NCBI RefSeq assembly: GCF_947498175.1
Contig: NZ_CANMJB010000005.1
Location: 1 to 64,000 of the forward strand
Origin: an uncultured Algimonas sp.
GTDB lineage: Bacteria; Pseudomonadota; Alphaproteobacteria; Caulobacterales; Maricaulaceae
Direction: 5' to 3'
DNA: 64,000 nt
Shown in pieces: positions 1 to 8,187 of this stretch. The number at the start of each line of letters is the position of its first letter. Position 1 is the stretch's first letter. Made by a program: the position numbers and the translations under genes. Under the pieces are notes generated by a model that saw only the letters and a list, made by a program, of their open reading frames with translations, had not been told where the DNA came from and made no database searches.

Positions 1-390
1 GGGCCCGCGCCTCGTGTCATCCGGCACGAACCAGGACGCGACACACACCCCGCCGTGGCCCCGATGCCCGGTCGCACATGGAGGCGTGCCCGATGATCGG
101 AGGTGACAGACCGCAGACCGCAGACCCCGCACACCACCGGCCTCCACTCCCCGACCTCCATCGGCCCTCACCTCGGACAGGAACGCCCTCGCGCGGTCCC
201 ATAGGGTCCATCGCCCGACCCTTGCAGCCAGACGAAACGGCAGGAGATGGATCCCGGATCAAGTCCGGGATGAGGAGCGGGAGAGAGAGAAAGGGACGGA
301 CCGGCAGTGAAGAGGATGGGACGCCATGAAACAGAGGACTCTCGAAACAGCCGCCTTGCGCCGGACCGTCATGGCTGCGACTATCCGGCC
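1..390. other. Left-edge stretch without a supported gene
   Basis: No reading frame here has recognisable protein features; the short frames on both strands are rich in Arg, Pro and Gly and look like random GC-rich translations. The stretch contains one hairpin repeat (251-271) and probably the promoter of the DUF2891 gene that starts at 391. I see no clear -35/-10 pair. Confidence 0.5.
251..271. repeat. Short palindrome of the ATCCCGGA...TCCGGGAT type
   Basis: The arms ATCCCGGA (251-258) and TCCGGGAT (264-271) flank a five-base loop. Palindromes of this type are scattered through intergenic DNA of many alphaproteobacteria. A variant with the same ATCCCGG core occurs at 13297-13417. The function is unknown. 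Confidence 0.5.
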
Positions 391-1587
391 ATGAAAACCG
401 TCTGTCTCGCTCTTGTCCCGCTCACGCTGCTGATCGCCTGCACGGACGTGGCGATCGAGCCGGAGGCGGGCGGCTCCGCATCGGCAAGCCTGCCCGCCGC
501 CTCCCCGGCCCCGGTCGCGATCCCGGTCGCCGCGGATGCCTTTCCGGACCGGATCGACCCGGACCTTGCAGACCGGTTCTCGCGGCTGGCGCTGGATTGC
601 GTGGACAAGGAATTTCCCAACAAGATTTCGCGCACGACCGACACGGCCGAGGAGATCGGACGGCCGCGCGATCTGTTCCCGGCCTTCTATGGCTGTTTCG
701 ACTGGCACAGCGCGGTGCACGGCCATTGGCTGCTGGTGCGGCTGTTGCGCCTCGACGCGCTGGACGACGCGGCGCGCGCGGAGGCTGTCGCCAAACTGGA
801 CGCCAATCTGAACGCGGAGACAGGCGCGGGCGAGCTGGCCAACTTCCGCCGTCCGGCGCGCGGGTCGTGGGAACGGCCCTATGGCTGGGCGTGGCTGTTG
901 CAGCTGACCGGCGAGCTGCGCGAATGGGCGGACGAGGATCGGGGGCCGGAGGCGGAGCGTTGGCTCGCCGCTCTGGAGCCTCTGGAGGCCGACATCGTCG
1001 CGGCCACCAAGGAGTGGCTGCCCAAACTGGCCTATCCGATCCGGCTGGGCACGCATAATCAGAGCGCGTTCGCTTTGACCCTGATGCATGACTGGGCGGA
1101 GGTCGCGGGCGATGCGGAGTTCGCCGCGCTGATCGAGGAGCGAGCGCGCGATTTCCATCTGGCCGATACGGACTGCCCGATCGGCTACGAGCCGTCGGGC
1201 GAGGATTTCCTGTCGCCTTGCCTGATGGTCGCGGACCTGATGCGCCGGGTCTTGAGCGACGGCGAATATGCGGACTGGCTGTCGGCCTATCTGCCCGGCA
1301 TTCCGCAGGACGGGTCCGCCGACTGGCTCGAACCCGCCATCGTGTTGGACGCGTCCGACGGGAAGCTGGTCCATCTGGACGGGGTCAACAGCAGCCGGGC
1401 CTGGAACCTGTTCCACGTGGCCCGCGCCCTGCCTGACGACGATCCGCGCCGCGCCAGCCTCGTCGCGGCCGCACAGGCCCACCGCGATGCGGGCGTCGCC
1501 GCCGTCTCGGACGAACATTATTCCGGCAGCCATTGGCTCGCCAGCTTCGCGACCTATCTGATGACGGATCGGGGCGCGCCGGGATGA
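391..1587 (+). CDS. DUF2891 family lipoprotein
   Basis: A 398-residue protein. The frame stays open to 307, but the ATG at 391 is chosen because it begins a lipoprotein signal: Met-Lys, a hydrophobic run, then LLIAC with the lipidated Cys near residue 15. A Pro/Ala-rich linker follows, then a DUF2891 domain with the family blocks DLFPAFYGCFDWHSAVHGHW, GTHNQSAFALTL and the C-terminal HYSGSHWLASFATYLMT. DUF2891 proteins are probably all-alpha and have no established function. The conserved His, Trp and Asp residues hint at an enzyme active site, but that is inference. The stop overlaps the next start (ATGA), so the two genes are probably co-transcribed. Confidence 0.85.
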   Translation: MKTVCLALVPLTLLIACTDVAIEPEAGGSASASLPAASPAPVAIPVAADAFPDRIDPDLADRFSRLALDCVDKEFPNKISRTTDTAEEIGRPRDLFPAFYGCFDWHSAVHGHWLLVRLLRLDALDDAARAEAVAKLDANLNAETGAGELANFRRPARGSWERPYGWAWLLQLTGELREWADEDRGPEAERWLAALEPLEADIVAATKEWLPKLAYPIRLGTHNQSAFALTLMHDWAEVAGDAEFAALIEERARDFHLADTDCPIGYEPSGEDFLSPCLMVADLMRRVLSDGEYADWLSAYLPGIPQDGSADWLEPAIVLDASDGKLVHLDGVNSSRAWNLFHVARALPDDDPRRASLVAAAQAHRDAGVAAVSDEHYSGSHWLASFATYLMTDRGAPG

Positions 1588-1964
1588 AGGGGCGCGACTT
1601 TCTGCCTTTCGGCCCAGATCCGCACCAGATCGACGGAACCGATCCGACGGTTTTCGAGAGCGTCGGATTCGCTCTCGAACAGGCGAGACGCCGGACCGGC
1701 TCCCTCGCTTACCCGCTCAGTGCGGTGATTGCCGGTCTCGGCTTTTTCAGCCTGGGGCACGCCCGATCAACAGTCCCGGCATGTCTTTTGGCTGCCATCT
1801 GGATGTATCTGGTGTTCCGGATTCACGCCGTGACGACCGACCTGCAAAGCGCCCACGGCATGAGCGGCAAAAGGTGCGGAAAAAGCCTCCGGGGTCCGTG
1901 GATCAACGAACCGGTCCATGCCTGCCGGCATTGCGGCGCGAAAGCGGGGCCGGATCCGGCATGA
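1584..1964 (+). CDS. Small membrane protein with Cys-rich tail
   Basis: A 126-residue hypothetical protein. The ATG at 1584 overlaps the stop of the DUF2891 gene and its stop overlaps the next start, so it sits in the middle of a coupled three-gene unit. Residues about 41-75 are hydrophobic enough for two short membrane helices. The tail carries KRCGKSL and ACRHCGAK, which look like a zinc ribbon that has lost the first Cys of its first pair. I do not recognise the family. The frame could extend upstream to 1533 but that part lies inside the previous gene. The overlap at both ends is the main support for it being real. Confidence 0.6.
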   Translation: MKGRDFLPFGPDPHQIDGTDPTVFESVGFALEQARRRTGSLAYPLSAVIAGLGFFSLGHARSTVPACLLAAIWMYLVFRIHAVTTDLQSAHGMSGKRCGKSLRGPWINEPVHACRHCGAKAGPDPA

Positions 1965-2635
1965 CCGACGATTTCGACAAGCAGGCGCGGATCGAGCGCG
2001 AGAAGACGATCCGCGCCGGGCTGTGGGTGATCGCCTTGTTGATCGTGGCCGCCGTCCTGTTCGGTATCCACCGCTTCGTCACCGCGCCGGTGCGCGTGGC
2101 GCAGGACACGACGGAAACGATCACGCAGGCGGTCGAGGAGCGCGCCACGGCCGTGCTGACCCGCCGGCATATCGAAGTGCGGCAAGGGCGGCGCTTTTCG
2201 CGGCTGGCCGACCGGGCGCATGCGGTGCTCACGGCCTTGCCCGCGACCGAACCGGCCGATTGGCGCGAGCGGGCCTTCCGCGCCGCCAATCTGCGCGGCT
2301 CTCAAGGCCGCGTCTGCCGCTTCACGATGGATGTCGGGACCGAGACCGTGCCGGTCTGGACGGCAGCGGACAATGCGGATTTCGAGACCAACCGCACGCT
2401 CGGCGGCGAAGCGGAGCGGCAATTGCGGATCGTCTGGCAGACGCCCGGCCTGGTGATCGGCGTGTCGGTCGACTATGCCGCGCAATATACGCGCGACGAC
2501 GACGCGCCCCATTGGGAACTGTTGTGGCGGCGGCGCGACAGCCTCGACAAGCCGCTCACCGACGCGACCATCGCCAACCGCACGCTGGAGGCTTTGACAG
2601 CGATCGGGGAACAATGCGGGCCCTCCAACCCTTGA
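1961..2635 (+). CDS. Membrane-anchored hypothetical protein
   Basis: A 224-residue protein. The ATG at 1961 overlaps the preceding stop. A charged N-terminus (about 20 residues) is followed by one hydrophobic helix (VIALLIVAAVLFGIH, residues about 24-40) and a long extracytoplasmic domain, consistent with a type II single-pass protein. The domain contains a coiled-coil-like stretch (ETITQAVEERATAVL) and then a mixed alpha/beta region with two Cys residues. No family is recognised. It is third in the operon after the DUF2891 lipoprotein, so an envelope role is likely but unproven. Confidence 0.65.
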   Translation: MTDDFDKQARIEREKTIRAGLWVIALLIVAAVLFGIHRFVTAPVRVAQDTTETITQAVEERATAVLTRRHIEVRQGRRFSRLADRAHAVLTALPATEPADWRERAFRAANLRGSQGRVCRFTMDVGTETVPVWTAADNADFETNRTLGGEAERQLRIVWQTPGLVIGVSVDYAAQYTRDDDAPHWELLWRRRDSLDKPLTDATIANRTLEALTAIGEQCGPSNP

Positions 2636-2682
2636 TAGAGTCGGCGCCTGGATCGGGCGACACGCACACAAAGGAGCGCGCG

Positions 2683-3351
2683 ATGGCGAAGACATTGATG
2701 GACATGATCATGGACGAAAGCGACGGCCGCGCGCCGCGCGCGGCGGGCGAAGCCGTCGGCCTGCCCGCGGACCGCAGCCGCGAGGCCATCGGCGCGCTGT
2801 TGCCCGCGGTCAGTTCCGCGCTGAAACGCAACACCGCCTCGCCCCAGGGTCTGGCCGGATTGCTGGGTGCGTTGGAAAACGGCGGACATGACCGCTATCT
2901 TGACGAACCGGACGCGCTGCGCGGTCGGGCGCAAAGCGACGGCAACGCCATTCTGGGCCATCTGTTCGGCTCCAAGGACGTCAGCCGCGAAGTCGCCAGC
3001 CGTGCCTCCGCGCAGACGGGCATCGGGACGGATATCCTCAAAAAGATGCTGCCCATGGTCGCCATGATGGCCATGGGCAGCCTGTCCAAACAGACGCGCG
3101 GCGGATCGGCGCTCGGCGGCGGGATCGGCGGCGCGCTGGCCGGCGCTGCGATGCAGCAGCTCTCGGGCGGCGGTGTGCAAGGTGCGCCCGCCCAGGGCCT
3201 GGGCGGCATTCTCGGTGCCCTGCTCGGAGGCGGCGCGCAACAGCAGCAAGCGCACAGCCAAGGATTGGGCCTGCTGTCCGGCATGCTCGACGCGGACCGA
3301 GACGGTAGCGCCATGGACGACATTTTCGGGATGGTGACGGGTCGGCGATAG
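2683..3351 (+). CDS. DUF937 domain protein
   Basis: A 222-residue protein preceded by a good ribosome site (AAGGAG at 2671). The N-terminal half is a DUF937 helical domain, with REAIGALLPAVSSALKRNT and a KMLPMVAMMAMGSLSKQ block. The C-terminal half is Gly-rich, with GGIGGALAGAAMQQL and GLGGILGALLGGG repeats, then a Gln run. It ends with MDDIFGMVTGRR. The function of the family is unknown; some members bind nucleic acid or form YidB-like assemblies. The last residues matter here, because a nearly identical ending (MDDILGMAMNGRR) lies alone at 4327-4368 (see the scar finding). Confidence 0.85.
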   Translation: MAKTLMDMIMDESDGRAPRAAGEAVGLPADRSREAIGALLPAVSSALKRNTASPQGLAGLLGALENGGHDRYLDEPDALRGRAQSDGNAILGHLFGSKDVSREVASRASAQTGIGTDILKKMLPMVAMMAMGSLSKQTRGGSALGGGIGGALAGAAMQQLSGGGVQGAPAQGLGGILGALLGGGAQQQQAHSQGLGLLSGMLDADRDGSAMDDIFGMVTGRR

Positions 3352-3415
3352 TCGCGAAACCGCTGCAATCCTGTCCGGGGCGGATCCTCTGGCAAGGACT
3401 GTCTGGCTATGGAGG

Positions 3416-3437
3416 AAACCCGCCATGCGGCGGGTTT
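3416..3437. terminator. Hairpin between convergent genes
   Basis: AAACCCGCC (3416-3424) pairs with GGCGGGTTT (3429-3437) over a four-base loop. A-rich and T-rich flanks could let it stop transcription from both the DUF937 gene and the convergent transporter fragment. Confidence 0.7.
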
Positions 3438-3465
3438 CGCATGCAGAATTCAGGAAAAGACCGCC

Positions 3466-4311
3466 TTATGCGCGGCCTTCCAGCGTGTCGTCCAACTTGA
3501 CCACATCCACACGCTCTTCCTTCATCCAGCGCCGGATGAGCGGAGAGATCAACAGCATCACCAAACCGATGCCCATGCCGATATAGCCGATGGAAGAGAA
3601 AACCTGCACGTAGTTGGATTTCGCACCCGCCACGTCAACAATCTGACCGCCGACCGTTTCTGCCCCAGCCGCCGCCGCGATCACGCCCGAGAGGGCATTT
3701 CCGAGACCCGAATAGACGAACCAAGCCGCCATGAAGAGGCCGACCATGCGCGCTGGCGCCAGCTTCGTCATGGCGGATAGGCCGACCGGCGATAGCATCA
3801 GCTCGGCCATGGTGTGGACCCAGTAAATGGCGAAGATGAAAAAGACCGGCGTCATGGCGGCCGGACCGACCGACTGCATGCCCCAGACGAGAACGAGATA
3901 GCCGAGCCCGGCTCCGAACACGCCGAGCGCGAACTTGACCGGGGTCGATGGCTCCCAATCACGCTTGGCCAACCACACCCAGAGCCAGGCGATCATTGGC
4001 GCGAAGATGAAAATGAAACCCGCATTGAGGGACTGAAAGACCGGGGTCGGCACGTCCCATCCGAATATGTTCGTATCCACAAGACGGCTCGTCACCAACG
4101 TCAGCGACGATCCAGCCTGTTCGAACAGAGACCAGAACGGGATTTGCGCCACAGCGAAGTAGAGCGCCGCCCACATCCGCGACCGTTCGCGTCCTTTGAG
4201 GCGAAATATGGAATATCCGATGAAATAGACGAAGAAAGCAATGCCGACAAACGCGGCCAACGGTCCGATTACAGCGGCATTGTTCAGCAGGACCATACAG
4301 ATTATCGTCAC
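3466..4311 (-). pseudogene. C-terminal half of a POT peptide transporter
   Basis: The 281-residue frame opens with GTG at 4311 and aligns without gaps to the C-terminal half (about residue 248 onward) of the intact POT transporter at 4458-6014. Shared blocks include FEQAGSSL, VWLxKR and the AELMLSPVGLSAMTKLAP stretch that matches GELTLSPIALSAVSKLSP. It lacks the whole N-terminal six-helix bundle and so the proton-coupling ExxER motif; it cannot be a working POT carrier. The frame shows no stop or frameshift and the two copies have diverged well beyond a recent duplication. It abuts a DUF937 remnant on the other strand, which points to a deletion. It might still be translated as a half-carrier, but I think it is a remnant. 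Confidence 0.8.
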
Positions 4312-4368
4312 GGCGACGGCAATACGATGGACGACATTCTCGGCATGGCGATGAACGGGCGCCGCTAG
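4312..4368 (+). pseudogene. 3' remnant of a second DUF937 gene
   Basis: Reading rightward, this stretch gives GDGNTMDDILGMAMNGRR and a TAG stop. It matches the end of the intact DUF937 protein (RDGSAMDDIFGMVTGRR, stop at 3351) in sequence and frame, with one extra codon. No other DUF937 sequence precedes it, because the transporter fragment begins directly to its left. The homology is short (about 17 codons) but includes the stop, and the position is right for a former DUF937-POT convergent pair. Confidence 0.7.
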
Positions 4369-4410
4369 GGCCGTCGATCAGCTAGCGGCCGCCCAACTCA
4401 TCCGCCCATG

Positions 4411-4440
4411 AAAAAAGCCCGTCAGGATGGCGGGCTTTTT
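4411..4440. terminator. Strong bidirectional terminator
   Basis: AAAAAGCCCG (4412-4421) pairs with CGGGCTTTTT (4431-4440), giving a stem with U-tracts on both strands. It ends the convergent POT gene (stop at 4458) and would once have ended the lost DUF937 copy. Confidence 0.85.
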
Positions 4441-4457
4441 AAGTCTCAAGCGGCGCT

Positions 4458-6014
4458 TTAGACCTTAGCGGATTCCGCTTCGGCATTGGCTATTTCGACC
4501 TCTTTTTCCCATTTCTTGGTGAACATGCCGACCAGGAAGACCACCGCGCCGACACCGATGGCGAAGGTCGCGATCATCTTGAACAGATCGGGCATCTGCT
4601 CGACATTCTCCGGATCGAATCCGCCCGCCATGAGACCCGCAATGATATTGCCCATGGAATAGGTCAGGACGAACAGACCCATCATCTGGCCAAGGAAACG
4701 GGGCGGCGAGAGCTTGCTGACGGCCGAGAGCGCGATGGGCGAAAGCGTCAGTTCGCCGACCGTGTGCAGGAAGTAGGTCAGCACCAGCCAGAAGATCGCG
4801 ACCTTGCCCTGCGCGGCCGCTTGGGCGGCGAACACCATGACGATGAAACCCAGACCCATGATGATCAGTCCGGCGCCCATCTTCAGGCCGTAGCCTGGAG
4901 TTATCATGCGCTTGCCGAGCCAAACCCAGAAAGCGGCGAAGAACGGCGTCAGCAAGATGATGAAAATCGGGTTCACGTTCTGCAGCCATGTCGTCGGCAA
5001 CTCGAAGCCGCCGATCGTGCGGTCCGTGAAGTCCTGGCCGAACAAGTTGAGCGAAGACCCTGCTTGTTCGAAGCCGGACCAGAACATGGTCGATGCGATG
5101 CAGATGAGCATGAACGCCCACATGCCGCGCTTTTCAACCGGGCTGAGATTTCCGAGGAAATAGACCCAGGCGAAATAGATCACGAAGATGGCCGTGAACA
5201 CCACGGCGACGGCCTTGGACGCCGCGATAGGATCGAAACTGAACAGGCCCGCCAGCATCGACACGGTGACGATGGCGATCAGGGCGAGCCCGCCCCAGAC
5301 GATCGACCAGCTGAGCCTGCGGCCCGCCTGGCTCATTGGGGCCGTCGGCCCGGCACCGGCTTCGCCGAGCGAACTCCGCGTCTTCCAGTACACGACGAGA
5401 CCGAGCGCCATGCCGACGGCCGACGCGCCGAAGGCCCAGTGCGCGCCCTGCCATTCGTAGAGGGCGCCGCAGACCGTGTAGCCGATAAGCGAGCCGACAT
5501 TGATGAAGGCATAGTAGATCGCGTAGCCGCTATCCCGGCGCGTATCCTCGGCACTGTAGAGCTGTCCGACCACGGCCGAAATGTTGGGTTTGAGCAACCC
5601 CGTGCCGAGCACAACGAGGATCAGGCCGATGAAGAAGGCCTGCGTGTTGGGGATGGCCAGCACGATGTGTCCGCACATGATGACGATGCCGCCATACAAG
5701 ATGGCTTTCTGGCTGCCGATCAATCGGTCGGCGATCCAGCCGCCGGGCAGGCCCATGAAGTAGACCGACGCGGTGTAGAGTCCGTAGATCGCCACGGCCG
5801 TGGCGGTGCCGATGGCAAGGCCGCCTTCGGCGATGGCGGCCGTCATGAACAGGACCAACAGGCCCCGCATGCCGTAATAGCTCATCCGCTCCCACATTTC
5901 GGTGACGGATACAGGCAACAGCCCGCGTGGATGACCGAAAATGGTTTTCTCAGTCGGTTTGACGCCCGCGAGCGCGCCTGGCACGCCCACAGGCATTTCG
6001 GTTAAATCGGTCAT
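4458..6014 (-). CDS. POT/PTR2 family proton-dependent oligopeptide transporter
   Basis: A 518-residue inner-membrane symporter that takes up di- and tripeptides with protons. The ATG at 6014 is chosen because the minus strand has GAGGGGAAG just before it; the frame extends 12 codons further but without support. Visible family marks are the ExxER motif (EMWER, residues 39-43) in helix 1, GxxxKPNISAVVGQLY in helix 4, and the PTR2 signature YYAFINVGSLIG (about 168-179). Twelve to fourteen hydrophobic helices are evident, with the loop insertion at about 215-235 seen in bacterial DtpA-like members. A truncated paralogue lies directly downstream. Peptidases at 20.4-22.5 kb could supply peptides, but there is no operon link. 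Confidence 0.93.
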   Translation of the reverse strand: MTDLTEMPVGVPGALAGVKPTEKTIFGHPRGLLPVSVTEMWERMSYYGMRGLLVLFMTAAIAEGGLAIGTATAVAIYGLYTASVYFMGLPGGWIADRLIGSQKAILYGGIVIMCGHIVLAIPNTQAFFIGLILVVLGTGLLKPNISAVVGQLYSAEDTRRDSGYAIYYAFINVGSLIGYTVCGALYEWQGAHWAFGASAVGMALGLVVYWKTRSSLGEAGAGPTAPMSQAGRRLSWSIVWGGLALIAIVTVSMLAGLFSFDPIAASKAVAVVFTAIFVIYFAWVYFLGNLSPVEKRGMWAFMLICIASTMFWSGFEQAGSSLNLFGQDFTDRTIGGFELPTTWLQNVNPIFIILLTPFFAAFWVWLGKRMITPGYGLKMGAGLIIMGLGFIVMVFAAQAAAQGKVAIFWLVLTYFLHTVGELTLSPIALSAVSKLSPPRFLGQMMGLFVLTYSMGNIIAGLMAGGFDPENVEQMPDLFKMIATFAIGVGAVVFLVGMFTKKWEKEVEIANAEAESAKV

Positions 6015-6106
6015 TCTTCCCCTCGAATGATTATGCATGCGGATGCGCACGACTTATTTCGTTCCGCCTGCCATAACCGTTCCGAAGGCGCAACGGCGCG
6101 GGCAGG

Positions 6107-7051
6107 CTATTCCAGAATCCCAAAAATCGCACGGGCGCCGTCCGCGTCGCGGGCAATCTGTTGCCGCAACTCCTCGAAACCGTCGAACTTGCGCTCCTCG
6201 CGGATGAAGCTGCGGAAGCGCACGGTCAGGCGTTGGCCGTAAATGTCGCGATCGAAGTCGAAGATGTGCGCCTCCAGCCGCGCCTCCTCGCCGTCCACCG
6301 TCGGTCGCGTGCCGGTATTGGCGACACCCGGCCGCCAGTCGCGTTCGCCCGCGACGTGGCACTCCACGGCATAGACGCCGAATTTGGGCCGCACCAGATC
6401 GCCGAAATCGAGATTGGCGGTCGGAAAGCCGATGGTGCGCCCGCGCTTTTGGCCTTCGCGCACCACGCCGTCCACCATCCAGGCGCGCGACAGCATGTGC
6501 TGGGCGTGGAACACGTCGCCCTGGGCGAGCGCCTTGCGAATCTCGGTGGAGCCATATTTGCCGTACTGGGCGTGCAGGCCGACGGGCGACACGGTCGTGA
6601 CCCCGATGCCGCGCGCCGCGCAGAGTCGCTCTAGGCTGTCCACATCGCCGCAGCGATCCTTGCCGAAGCCGTAATCCTCCCCGACCACGACATGGCGAAT
6701 ACCCAGCCCCTGATGTAGGACGGCCTCGACGAAAGCCGCGTCGTCCATCTCGCGCAGGCGTTCATCGAAGGGCAGCTCGAACAGCAGATCGACGCCCAAT
6801 TCGTCCAGCAGGCCTTCGCGCAATCCGGCGCTCATCAGGCGGAAGGGCGGGGCGTCGGGCTTGAAGTAACGGAACGGATGCGGGCGGAACAGTCCGATGC
6901 CGGAAGGGGCTCCATGGTCCGCCGCGATGGTTCGCACCTGTTTGATGACGGCCTGATGTCCCCGGTGCAACCCGTCGAAATTGCCTAGCGCGATGACGGC
7001 GCCGCGGACATCGTCCGGCAGACCGGTATAGCGGTTGAAGGAGCGCATCAC
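6107..7051 (-). CDS. ribF: Bifunctional riboflavin kinase/FMN adenylyltransferase
   Basis: A 314-residue cytoplasmic enzyme that phosphorylates riboflavin to FMN and adenylates FMN to FAD. The N-terminal nucleotidyltransferase half has GNFDGLHRGH (residues 23-32), FRPHPFRYF and the VVGEDYGFGK loop. The C-terminal flavokinase half has GFPTANLDF with the PTAN motif, a NTGTRPTV stretch and EAHIFDFDRDIYG. The length is typical (about 310). The start overlaps the stop of the upstream HAD phosphatase gene by four bases, so the two are translationally coupled. I see no FMN riboswitch in front of this unit. Confidence 0.97.
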   Translation of the reverse strand: MMRSFNRYTGLPDDVRGAVIALGNFDGLHRGHQAVIKQVRTIAADHGAPSGIGLFRPHPFRYFKPDAPPFRLMSAGLREGLLDELGVDLLFELPFDERLREMDDAAFVEAVLHQGLGIRHVVVGEDYGFGKDRCGDVDSLERLCAARGIGVTTVSPVGLHAQYGKYGSTEIRKALAQGDVFHAQHMLSRAWMVDGVVREGQKRGRTIGFPTANLDFGDLVRPKFGVYAVECHVAGERDWRPGVANTGTRPTVDGEEARLEAHIFDFDRDIYGQRLTVRFRSFIREERKFDGFEELRQQIARDADGARAIFGILE

Positions 7052-7653
7052 GCGACGAGCCCCAATCGCTTGAGAACCGGCAAGACGCCTTGCATCGGAT
7101 CGACCGGTTCGGACCGCATTCCCATGGCGCGTGCGGCGCGAACGTTTTCCGGACTGTCGTCGAAGAACAGGATTCTGTCCGGCGCTACGCCGGTCCGGTC
7201 GATCACGGTTTGAAAGATGGCCGGATCGGGTTTGGCGAGCTTCAGCTCATGCGACGCCAGCGCCGGGTCGAAGACTGCCTTCAAGTCGAACAGCTCATGC
7301 AGCCGCTCCCAGTGCAGTGCATTGGTGTTGGACAGGCACGCCGTGGCGAAATCGTCTCCAAGCGTGCGGATGGCGTCGATCACGCCGGGAAAGGGCGGAC
7401 GAACCCAGTCCTTCCAGTGCCGGGCCAGCACAGTGCGCGGCGCATCCAGAGCGAACCGCTGCGAAAGCGCGTCCAGAAACGCCGCATCCCTGCTCGCGCC
7501 GCGTTGGTAACCCTTGAGGATATCGGACTGTTCGAAGTGCGCCCGGGCGTCCTCGACGCTCATGCCAGCCCGGTCCGCGAGCGCCTCCATTCCGACCCAA
7601 GGCACGACGACCCCGCCCAAATCGAACAGCAAAAGATCAATGTCGGCCTTCAT
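7048..7653 (-). CDS. HAD-superfamily (subclass IA) phosphatase
   Basis: A 201-residue soluble hydrolase resembling YihX-type sugar-phosphate phosphatases. The four HAD motifs are present: LLLFDLGGVV with the nucleophile Asp near residue 11, CLSNTNALHW (motif II), the Lys in KLAKPDPAIF (motif III) and ILFFDDSPENV (motif IV). The second catalytic Asp of motif I is replaced by Gly-Gly, as is common in this YihX/ePHD-like subgroup. The small helical cap lies between motifs I and II. It is coupled to ribF, so an FMN- or sugar-phosphate-related substrate is possible but unproven. Confidence 0.88.
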   Translation of the reverse strand: MKADIDLLLFDLGGVVVPWVGMEALADRAGMSVEDARAHFEQSDILKGYQRGASRDAAFLDALSQRFALDAPRTVLARHWKDWVRPPFPGVIDAIRTLGDDFATACLSNTNALHWERLHELFDLKAVFDPALASHELKLAKPDPAIFQTVIDRTGVAPDRILFFDDSPENVRAARAMGMRSEPVDPMQGVLPVLKRLGLVA

Positions 7654-7711
7654 CGGAAACGGCCGACGCGTGCCGTGAAAAGCGCTGGATCGGCAAAGGT
7701 CGCGGTCCGAA

Positions 7712-8143
7712 TCATTCAGGACGTTTCTTGACGAACACGCCGGCGTCGCCGCGGCAGATCTTCACGCCGCCGACTTCGCAGTGACACTTCATCCTGACGC
7801 GGCCCGTGCGGTCGTTGATTTCTTCCACCACGGCGACGGCGGTGACTTCGTCGCCGATCATGGCGGGTTTGCGAAAACGCAGGTTCAGCTCCACGAAGAC
7901 GGCACCCGGCCCAGGCAGATTGTTGCCGAGCACGGCGGATATGAAACTCGCGGACAGCGCGCCATGGGCGATGCGTCCGTCGAAACCGGCGGCGCGCGCC
8001 GCCGCATCGTCCACGTGGATCGGGTTATGATCGCCGGTGATCTGCGCGAAGGTGTCGATCATCTCCGCCGTGATCGTGGCCGTCGTGCTGGCGCTCATCC
8101 CGATTTCGAGATCGTCCAGATAATAGTTTACGATGTCAGACAT
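7712..8143 (-). CDS. MaoC-like (R)-specific enoyl-CoA hydratase
   Basis: A 143-residue single hot-dog-fold protein. The hydratase 2 motif is clear: ITGDHNPIHVDDAAARAAGF with catalytic Asp and His, then the GRIAHGALSASFIS oxyanion segment. Such short MaoC proteins (PhaJ type) hydrate trans-2-enoyl-CoA to (R)-3-hydroxyacyl-CoA, for polyhydroxyalkanoate supply or fatty-acid metabolism. The C-terminus carries an unusual pair of Cys residues (CHCEVGGVKIC). A thiolase lies elsewhere in the window (45.9-47.1 kb) but no PHA synthase is seen, so the pathway is open. Confidence 0.9.
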   Translation of the reverse strand: MSDIVNYYLDDLEIGMSASTTATITAEMIDTFAQITGDHNPIHVDDAAARAAGFDGRIAHGALSASFISAVLGNNLPGPGAVFVELNLRFRKPAMIGDEVTAVAVVEEINDRTGRVRMKCHCEVGGVKICRGDAGVFVKKRPE

Positions 8144-8187
8144 GGCGGCAGCCTATACAAAAGCGCCCGGCGCTTACCAAGGCAATT

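Noticed and set aside
259-1533. A 424-codon minus-strand frame
   Set aside because: It mirrors the DUF2891 gene and is rich in Arg, Gln and Val with no domain.
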